From NCBI RefSeq assembly GCF_003201975.1, contig NZ_QJJQ01000017.1:1-64000 (forward strand): 64,000 bases of DNA. The letters are read 5' to 3'. Position 1 is the stretch's first letter. Each line of letters begins with the position of its first letter. The translations under genes were made by a program, and so were the position numbers. Shown here piece by piece: positions 58,123 to 64,000 of the stretch. The stretch comes from Pseudogracilibacillus auburnensis. GTDB taxonomy: Bacteria; Bacillota; Bacilli; Bacillales; Amphibacillaceae. The notes under the pieces are model-generated. The model did not search any database. It saw only the letters and a list, made by a program, of their open reading frames with translations, and was not told the origin of the DNA.

Positions 58123-58134
58123 GCTTTTTACATG

Positions 58135-58166
58135 CAAAAAATCCGTCCTGATGATGGACGGATTTT
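58135..58166. terminator. Bidirectional terminator between metI and metQ
   Basis: AAATCCGTCC pairs with GGACGGATTT over an 8-base spacer, with A/T runs outside both arms. Confidence 0.9.
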
Positions 58167-58167
58167 C

Positions 58168-58995
58168 TTATCTAATTTCTTCTGGAATAAACCAATAATC
58201 ATCTTGATTATGCTCTTCCATATATGCTTTAAATTCATCTGATTCATAGGCAGCTTTTACAGCTTGCGCCCATTTGGTTTCTTTGTTTTTTTCATCAACA
58301 ACAGCAACTAGTTCCAAATCTTTTAAAATATCTTCATGCAGTAGACTAGTCGATGCATCAAGCCCTGATGAATAAACGATACTTCCAGGGATCACACCAT
58401 AATCAAGATCATTCAATGCTCTTGGAATTTGTGCGGAATCCATTTCTTGTATGTCTAAATTAAATTTGTTTTCAACAATATCATTTTGCGTCACTTTTAC
58501 TAACTCAATATCTTCCTCTAATGTAATTAGTCCTGCTTTTTGTAAAATAGCATATGCTCTAGCCGCATTGGATGGATCTTTCGGAATCCCGATCACATCT
58601 CCTTCTTCAATATCATCAAGCGACTCTTTTCTACCCGGGAAAATCCCTGTCGGAACGGTAGGAATCGGAGTAATTTTCGTTAAACTTGCTCCTTTTTCAC
58701 TATTAAAGTTTTTATAGTATGCAGTATGTTGGTCAACATTTAAATCAATCGATCCCTCATCAAGTGCTATATCTGCTTGAATTAATTCAGTAAAGTCAAC
58801 CGTCTCAATCGTATATCCTTCATCCTCTAAAATTGGCTTAATTGCATCAATAAATAGTTCACTATACGGTCCTGGTGACGTTCCCACTTTTATCGTCGTT
58901 TTTTCTTCATCAGCATCACTAGATGCTTTATTACCGCATGCCGCTAAAAAAATCGTAAAGATCGTTAATATAATTAAAAGTCTTGAAGCTTTCAT
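58168..58995 (-). CDS. metQ: Methionine-type ABC transporter substrate-binding lipoprotein (MetQ/NlpA family)
   Basis: 275 residues with a lipoprotein signal (FLAAC, lipid Cys20). The NlpA pattern follows: IKVGTSPGPYSELF, DIALDEGSIDLNVDQHTAYY and VIGIPKDPSNAARA. It presumably feeds MetNI, but is transcribed convergently to metNI instead of in one operon, so the two parts have separate promoters. AGAGGAG precedes the ATG. No S-box leader seen. Confidence 0.92.
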   Translation of the reverse strand: MKASRLLIILTIFTIFLAACGNKASSDADEEKTTIKVGTSPGPYSELFIDAIKPILEDEGYTIETVDFTELIQADIALDEGSIDLNVDQHTAYYKNFNSEKGASLTKITPIPTVPTGIFPGRKESLDDIEEGDVIGIPKDPSNAARAYAILQKAGLITLEEDIELVKVTQNDIVENKFNLDIQEMDSAQIPRALNDLDYGVIPGSIVYSSGLDASTSLLHEDILKDLELVAVVDEKNKETKWAQAVKAAYESDEFKAYMEEHNQDDYWFIPEEIR

Positions 58996-59221
58996 GTTGC
59001 ATCTCCTCTGTATTCATTCTATTTCATACTTAACAACTTTGTTTTATATGAATTATTTACTATAATACAGAGAAAGCATTAAATTGTCAATACGAAAATT
59101 AGCTTTTCGCTTCCTTAATATATTCCCACTTAATAACCAAACACTTATCATACAACAAACTTGTTTGTGAATGTGTGGTACTGCGCAACTAAAGGGTGAT
59201 TCAGCGTGCATGAGGTTGATT
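58996..59221. other. Intergenic DNA upstream of metQ
   Basis: AT-rich upstream region of metQ, then the approach to the minisatellite. No riboswitch or gene recognised. Confidence 0.4.
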
Positions 59222-59950
59222 CGGGATAGTTCACACCCGATGAAACCACTGCGAGTCTTTTCTTGCGGATATCTAAAGAAGTTCATACCCGGTGGAAGGC
59301 ACTACGGGTCTTTTCTTGCTGATTTCTAAAAAGTTCGCACCCGGTGGAAGGCACTACGGGTATCTTCTTGCGAAGTTCTAGAAAGTTCGCACCCGGTGGA
59401 AGGCACTATGGGTATCTTCTTGCGGAGTTCTAAAGAGTTCATACCCGGTGGAAGGCGCTACGGGTATCTTCTTGCGGAGTTCTAGAAAGTTCGCACCCGG
59501 TGAAAGGCGCTACGGGTCTCTTCTTGCGGAGTTCTAGAAAGTTCGCACCTGGTGGAAGGCGCTACGGGTTTCTTCTTGCGGAGTTCTAGAAAGTTCACCC
59601 GGTGGAAGGCGCTACGGGGCTCTTCTTGCGGATTTCTAAAGAGTTCGCACCCGGTGGAAGGCGCTACGGGTCTCTTCTTGCGAATTTCTAGAAATTTCGC
59701 ACCCGATGGAAGGCACTGCGGGTCTCTTCTTGCGAATTTCTAGAAAGTTCGCACCCGGTGGAAGGCACTACGGGTATCTTCTTGCGGAGTTCTAGAAAGT
59801 TCGCACCCGGTGGAAGGCGCTACGGGTCTCTTCTTGCGGAGTTCTAGTAAGTTCATACCCGATGGAACCACTGCGAGTCTTTTCTTGCGGATATCTAAAG
59901 AGTTCACACCCGGTGGAAGGCACTACGGGTCTCTTCTTGCGGATTCCTAG
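59222..59950. repeat. Minisatellite: about 14 tandem 52-bp units
   Basis: ACCCGG or a variant begins at 59235, 59287, 59339, 59391, 59443, 59495, 59547, 59597, 59649, 59701, 59753, 59805, 59857 and 59908. Intervals are 52, with one of 50 and one of 51. Each unit has an inverted pair ACCCG/CGGGT about 12 bp apart and, in most, the palindrome TTCTAGAA. The first and thirteenth units share variants (ACCGATGA-like, CTGCGAGTCTTTTC). 52 is not a multiple of 3, so no single frame runs through it. No promoter or gene is evident inside. Confidence 0.9.
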
Positions 59951-60240
59951 ATCAGAGCGAACGAGATTTATTCGGCGCAAAATACGGATTCAGTGCTATG
60001 ACTAATTAATTCAAAATACGATGCTTAAATTGTTCTATTCCGTACCAAACCTCTATCAATCAAGAATACACATGGATTTTTTTCTATTTGTATAGCGATA
60101 ATAATCGGATGAACTACCACAGTAATTAAGCAAGGAAAGGTAAGGTATAATTTTTCTTTACCTTGCTTATCACTAAGCCTTTAATGGCGATAACTAAATT
60201 TGTACAATACGGATAAAAAATTTATACTTCTGCATAAAGT
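59951..60240. other. Intergenic DNA between minisatellite and splB
   Basis: AT-rich. An imperfect inverted repeat around 60129-60170 (AAGCAAGG and CCTTGCTT arms) may end the splB transcript but has no clear T-run. Confidence 0.35.
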
Positions 60241-61269
60241 TTACGTAAAATATTCAATCTTTGCTTCTGGAAAATAATGATGAATATAATTACCTAATGT
60301 ATCTTTAATATCTTCTTGCTCCTGATCATGATAAACATATTTTCCGATGCCATATTTACCCCATTTCCATTTTCGTTTTGATTCATCGAGTTCAAGTTTT
60401 GTCATTGGGTAATTTTCTTGGATGACTCGCTTCGCAGGTTTGGTAAAACGGTGCTGGATCATCTCAAATGTTAAATCGTTTCTTGCAAAACTAGGTAGTA
60501 CCCCATCTAATTTTTCAAACATTTCCTTGTATCCTTCTTTCCAGCCTTCATGTAGATAAATTGGGGCTACAATAAATCCAAGCGGAAATCCTGCTTCTGC
60601 TACTTTCACAGCCGCATCAATTCTTTCATGTAACCTTGAAGTACCTGGTTCAAAAAATTTTATGATATATTCGTCATTTATACTAAAACGAAAGCGAGTT
60701 TTTCCGTTGTGCTTGGCATCTAAAAGATGATCTACATGAGCAAATTTTGTCACAAAACGTAATTTCCCATGTTCAGATTCACCAAAAAATTCAATTGCTT
60801 TTTTTAAATGATGTGTAAGATGATCGATACCGACGATATCAGATGTACAAGAAGCTTCAAACCGAGTAATTTCAGGTGCTCGTTCTTCCATATACCGTTC
60901 TGCGGATGCAAAAATTTCATCGACATTTACGTAGGTGCGAATATATGGTTTTGAACCCATTGTTGTTTGTAAATAACAATAATGACAATGTCCCATACAC
61001 CCTGTAGCAAGTGGAATTGCATATTCTGCAGACGGTTTTGATGTATCAAATGTAAGTGTTTTTCGAATGCCTATAACTAGGGTTGATTTAGCAATACGGT
61101 ATTTTTGAAAATGATTTTCCCCAGGCAAGTTGCGAATTTGGTTATGGGATGTAGTCTCACGAATTTCTATATCCATTTTTCTAAATTTATGAATCAGCTT
61201 TTCTCCGAGTGGATACTCCAGTGCTTTTGGCTCCACATAAACAAGTTGGGGAATGAATGGTTTAACCAT
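60241..61269 (-). CDS. splB: Spore photoproduct lyase
   Basis: This radical SAM enzyme reverses the UV thymine dimer found in spores. 342 residues. The iron-sulfur cysteines are in CMGHCHYC (C91, C95, C98), and the conserved hydrogen-donor cysteine is at residue 141 in FEASCTSD, as in Bacillus subtilis. Overlaps splA by 8 bases. Its presence marks an endospore former; expression is expected in the forespore. Confidence 0.97.
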   Translation of the reverse strand: MVKPFIPQLVYVEPKALEYPLGEKLIHKFRKMDIEIRETTSHNQIRNLPGENHFQKYRIAKSTLVIGIRKTLTFDTSKPSAEYAIPLATGCMGHCHYCYLQTTMGSKPYIRTYVNVDEIFASAERYMEERAPEITRFEASCTSDIVGIDHLTHHLKKAIEFFGESEHGKLRFVTKFAHVDHLLDAKHNGKTRFRFSINDEYIIKFFEPGTSRLHERIDAAVKVAEAGFPLGFIVAPIYLHEGWKEGYKEMFEKLDGVLPSFARNDLTFEMIQHRFTKPAKRVIQENYPMTKLELDESKRKWKWGKYGIGKYVYHDQEQEDIKDTLGNYIHHYFPEAKIEYFT

Positions 61270-61507
61270 TATAGCCCTCTATTTCTGTTGAGCCAAATGC
61301 ATCTTCATACGCTTGCTCAGCCTCTTCTTCGGACTTAAAAACAGCAAATTCTTCACTAAATGGATAATAATTCTCATGGGAAAACAAAGCTAATTCATTA
61401 GGATTCTCTGGATGTTGAACGACTGCTGCCTGTTGAACTTGGGCAACATCTTGTGCATGTGGATTTCGAATAATAACATACACTATTTCACCTGCTTGAT
61501 AGTTCAT
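61262..61507 (-). CDS. splA: SplA, small regulator of the spl operon
   Basis: 81 residues containing QAGEIVYVIIRNPHAQDVAQ and ENPNELALFSHENYY, matching SplA, a TRAP-like small protein that modulates spore photoproduct lyase expression. The GTG at 61516 is open; the ATG at 61507 follows AGGTG and fits family length. Confidence 0.93.
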   Translation of the reverse strand: MNYQAGEIVYVIIRNPHAQDVAQVQQAAVVQHPENPNELALFSHENYYPFSEEFAVFKSEEEAEQAYEDAFGSTEIEGYNG

Positions 61508-61536
61508 TTCAATCACCTATATTTCCTGTTTCTTTT

Positions 61537-61567
61537 TATTATGAGTAAGTTGAGACCGAATTATGTC
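61537..61567 (-). promoter_or_regulatory. Sigma-G-like promoter of splAB
   Basis: On the minus strand GACATA (61567-61562), 18 bp, CATAATA (61543-61537), close to forespore sigma-G consensus. About 30 bases before the splA start. Confidence 0.5.
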
Positions 61568-61765
61568 AACAATATACTTATAAGAATTGCTAACTTGTTG
61601 AACGGTATCCAAAGAAGTAGTTAAGCTATACATAAATGAGCAACATATGTTAATCTTAAAGTATAATATTGATTTCTTTATCGTCCTCTTTCAGTGGACA
61701 ATTGAATACATTTTCGATATTTTTGTATTAACTTATACAATTACATAAAGAAAGGATAAGACAAA

Positions 61766-62032
61766 ATGATTACAAGACAATTTACGATTACAGCAGAAGT
61801 TGGTTTACATGCAAGACCTGCAACACAATTGGTGCAAGAGGCAAGCAGATACTCATCACATATAGAACTTGAATACAACGAGAAGAAAGTAAACGTAAAA
61901 TCTATTATGGGTGTCATGTCTTTAGGGATTGCTCAAGGTGCGACTTTCTCCATTATTATTGATGGACATGACGAAGAAGAGGCAATGAAAGGAATTGAAG
62001 CGTTATTTACGAACGAAGGGATTGCTGAATAA
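61766..62032 (+). CDS. ptsH: Phosphocarrier protein HPr
   Basis: 88 residues with the phospho-accepting His15 in [10 protein letters not shown] and the regulatory Ser46 in KSIMGVM, phosphorylated by HPr kinase in Firmicutes for catabolite repression with CcpA. GAAAGGATAAG precedes the ATG. No ptsG precedes it. The stop overlaps the ptsI start by one base. Confidence 0.98.
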   Translation: MITRQFTITAEVGLHARPATQLVQEASRYSSHIELEYNEKKVNVKSIMGVMSLGIAQGATFSIIIDGHDEEEAMKGIEALFTNEGIAE

Positions 62033-63756
62033 TGCCTGTAAGCTTACATGGAATTGCTGCTTCAAACGGATATGCGTTCGGTAAAGCATATAAACTTATT
62101 GAACCAGACTTATCATTTGAAAAAACGACGATAGAAAACAGTGATGAAGAAATTCAGAGATTTCATGAAGCAATTAAAAACGCCAAAAAAGAACTTGCGA
62201 AGATCCGGGAAAAAGTTACAAATGAGCAGGGGGAGGAAAATGCTGCCATATTTGATGCACATTTATTAGTGTTAGACGACCCTGAGCTTATTTCCACTAT
62301 TGAAAATAAAATAAACGAAGAAAAGGTAAATGCTGAAAGTGCATTACGAGAAACGACAGATACGTATATTCAGATGTTTGAACAATTAGAAAATGAATAT
62401 ATGCGTGAGCGTGCTGCTGATATTAAAGATGTAACAAAGCGTGTTCTCGCCCATTTACTCGGAGAAACCTTACCTAATCCCGGTTTGATCGCTGAAGAAA
62501 CTATTTTGATAGCGGTGGACTTAACTCCATCTGATACTGCGCAAATTAATAAACAATTTGTCAAAGGATTCGTAACAGATATTGGTGGTCGTACTTCACA
62601 CTCGGCCATTATGGCAAGATCGCTTGGGATACCAGCAATTGTTGGGACGAAAACTATTTCAAGCACTATTCAACAAGGTGATAATCTGATTATCGATGGA
62701 ATGAATGGTGAAGTCATTATTCATCCAACCGACGAAGTTCAAGAAATATATAAAGAGAAAATGACTAAATTCCAAGCCCAACAAGCAGAATGGGCATTAT
62801 TAAAAGATGAGCCAACGATCTCCCATGATGACCACAAAGTAGAATTAGCAGCAAATATCGGTTCTCCTCAAGATGTTGAAAGTGCAATCAACAACGGAGC
62901 AGAAGGAATCGGCCTTTATCGCACTGAATTTCTTTACATGGAAAGTACTTCACTACCGACAGAAGAAGAACAATTTCAAGCATACAAGGTCGTTTTACAA
63001 GGAATGAATGAAAAACCAGTAATTGTTCGCACGCTCGATATTGGTGGGGACAAGCAATTGCCATACTTAGAATTACCGGAAGAAATGAATCCATTCTTAG
63101 GTTTACGCGCTATAAGACTTGCATTTGAAAAGATAGACGTCTTTCGCACACAACTCCGAGCATTACTCCGGGCTAGTACATTTGGTCATGTAAAAATAAT
63201 GTTTCCAATGATTGCAACACTGGATGAATTTCGCAAAGCAAAAGCAATTTTATTAGAAGAAAAAGAAAAATTAACAGATGAAGGCATTTCCGTTTCTGAA
63301 AATATCGAAGTAGGTATTATGGTTGAAATTCCATCTACGGCAATTTTAGCTGATGAATTTGCAAAAGAAGTAGATTTTTTCAGTATTGGAACAAATGATT
63401 TAATTCAATATACATTTGCAGCCGATCGAATGAATGAATCGGTCGCTTATTTATACCAACCATATCATCCAGCCATCTTACGACTCGTAAAATTAGTCAT
63501 TGATGCGGCTCATAAGGAAGGTAAATGGGCTGGTATGTGCGGAGAAATGGCTGGTGATCCTAATGCAATTCCACTTTTACTTGGACTTGGTCTCGATGAA
63601 TTTTCAATGAGTGCTTCCTCTATTTTACAAGCACGAAGCCAAATAAAACAACTCGATCAAAAGGCGATGAGGAAGTTAGCAGAAAAAGCATTACAACTTC
63701 AGACATCAGAAGACGTAAAAAAGTTACTTGAAACAGAAGTGAAGGCTACCAAATAA
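62032..63756 (+). CDS. ptsI: PTS enzyme I
   Basis: 574 residues. The phospho-histidine is H190 in [13 protein letters not shown]; the PEP-binding domain has [22 protein letters not shown] and the catalytic cysteine (about C503) in [10 protein letters not shown]. It transfers phosphate from phosphoenolpyruvate to HPr for sugar import. Translationally coupled to ptsH. Confidence 0.98.
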   Translation: MPVSLHGIAASNGYAFGKAYKLIEPDLSFEKTTIENSDEEIQRFHEAIKNAKKELAKIREKVTNEQGEENAAIFDAHLLVLDDPELISTIENKINEEKVNAESALRETTDTYIQMFEQLENEYMRERAADIKDVTKRVLAHLLGETLPNPGLIAEETILIAVDLTPSDTAQINKQFVKGFVTDIGGRTSHSAIMARSLGIPAIVGTKTISSTIQQGDNLIIDGMNGEVIIHPTDEVQEIYKEKMTKFQAQQAEWALLKDEPTISHDDHKVELAANIGSPQDVESAINNGAEGIGLYRTEFLYMESTSLPTEEEQFQAYKVVLQGMNEKPVIVRTLDIGGDKQLPYLELPEEMNPFLGLRAIRLAFEKIDVFRTQLRALLRASTFGHVKIMFPMIATLDEFRKAKAILLEEKEKLTDEGISVSENIEVGIMVEIPSTAILADEFAKEVDFFSIGTNDLIQYTFAADRMNESVAYLYQPYHPAILRLVKLVIDAAHKEGKWAGMCGEMAGDPNAIPLLLGLGLDEFSMSASSILQARSQIKQLDQKAMRKLAEKALQLQTSEDVKKLLETEVKATK

Positions 63757-63764
63757 TGGTAGCC
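63744..63764. terminator. Inverted repeat at the ptsI stop codon
   Basis: GGCTACC and GGTAGCC around a seven-base loop that includes the TAA of ptsI. It lies between convergent genes, with no strong T-run, so terminator function is uncertain. Confidence 0.4.
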
Positions 63765-63769
63765 TCCGT

Positions 63770-64000
63770 CTATTTATTGACAATGTTAGCATCGTCTTTT
63801 TTAATCGTTTCTTTTTGGAAAAATATTTTATACACTCCGATCGTTAATAATGGTAATGCAAATACAGCAATCATTGCATAAGCCATCGCTGTATATCCTT
63901 TAGCAATTAAATCGATAATTCCAACTTGTGCTAATATAACAGCCAAAATTAACGTACCGACAGCAATTCCACCTTTTTGTAAATCAGTTAAAGAGGTATT
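63770..64000 (-). CDS. C-terminal part of an integral membrane protein (YkvI-like), runs off the right edge
   Basis: The last 76 residues before a TAG at 63772-63770 contain two hydrophobic segments (AVGTLILAVILAQVG and AYAMIAVFALPLLTIGVY) and the polar tail FFQKETIKKDDANIVNK. The pattern GGIAVGTLILA and KGYTAMAYAMIAVFALPLL resembles the YkvI family of transporter-like membrane proteins. Convergent with ptsI. The start lies beyond the window. Confidence 0.6.
   Translation of the reverse strand, partial: NTSLTDLQKGGIAVGTLILAVILAQVGIIDLIAKGYTAMAYAMIAVFALPLLTIGVYKIFFQKETIKKDDANIVNK

Noticed and set aside
59222-59950. CRISPR or coding repeats in the 52-bp array
   Set aside because: No unique spacers; 52 is not divisible by 3 so frames rotate from unit to unit; short ORFs there are chance.
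60129-60170. Terminator of splB
   Set aside because: Arms pair imperfectly and no T-run follows on the minus strand.

Overview
The window looks like a low-GC chromosome segment from an endospore-forming Bacillaceae (Bacillus sensu lato). Support comes from a spore photoproduct lyase pair (splA-splB), an intact cggR-gap-pgk-tpiA-gpmI-eno glycolysis cluster with a CggR operator, a PyrR-type attenuator on a uracil permease, Ku with a two-domain LigD, and the choline-to-glycine-betaine genes gbsA, gbsB and gbsR. Ribosome binding sites are strong AGGAGG types, and TTG and GTG starts are common. I do not assign a species.

Layout: 0-7 kb has the start of a TnpB-type transposase, a large YhgE/Pip membrane protein, a wall-anchored collagen-like protein and a GAF-LuxR regulator. 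7.5-15.4 kb is a minus-strand acyl-CoA catabolic cluster (SCP2 protein, two paired acyl-CoA dehydrogenases, enoyl-CoA hydratase, SDR, thiolase, then a frameshifted acyl-CoA synthetase), followed by a flavin dehydrogenase at 16.2-17.9 kb. 17.9-20.7 kb holds divergent ligD and ku. 21.0-21.7 kb is a cobalamin riboswitch in front of an unrecognised small ORF. 21.7-28.5 kb is a peptide ABC transporter with an M20 amidohydrolase. 28.8-36.5 kb is the glycolysis cluster. 36.6-42 kb carries a glutaredoxin-like protein, a NUDIX hydrolase, pyrP, a yidC2-type insertase and a stand-alone trpB. 42.4-47.2 kb is a patchwork of small accessory genes. 47.2-54.3 kb holds two flavin enzymes and the gbs osmoprotection genes. 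54.7-58.9 kb has a glutamate-synthase-like protein and a methionine-type ABC transporter with a convergent binding protein. 60.2-64 kb has splAB, ptsHI and the end of a membrane protein.

The intergenic DNA is unusually rich in repeats. At least four dispersed families recur: a hairpin element with TGGGAC/GTCCCA arms at five or six loci, a second element that flanks one copy of it, a Bacillus-type CGACTCCTGCGGGAGGA element, and a 315-bp element bounded by AGGCTGGG/CCCAGCCT. There are also two degenerate arrays with a period close to 20 bp, and a minisatellite of fourteen 52-bp units. None has CRISPR architecture.

Regulatory sites readable from sequence are the B12 riboswitch with its terminator, a PyrR attenuator with explicit antiterminator pairing, the CggR operator with two half-sites 20 bp apart, a duplicated 18-bp candidate GbsR operator just downstream of both divergent gbs promoters, and a sigma-G-like promoter before splA. 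The best leads for something undescribed are the B12-controlled 88-residue ORF, the 20-bp phased arrays, the hairpin repeat families and the acyl-CoA cluster, in which one of the two dehydrogenases lacks the catalytic glutamate.
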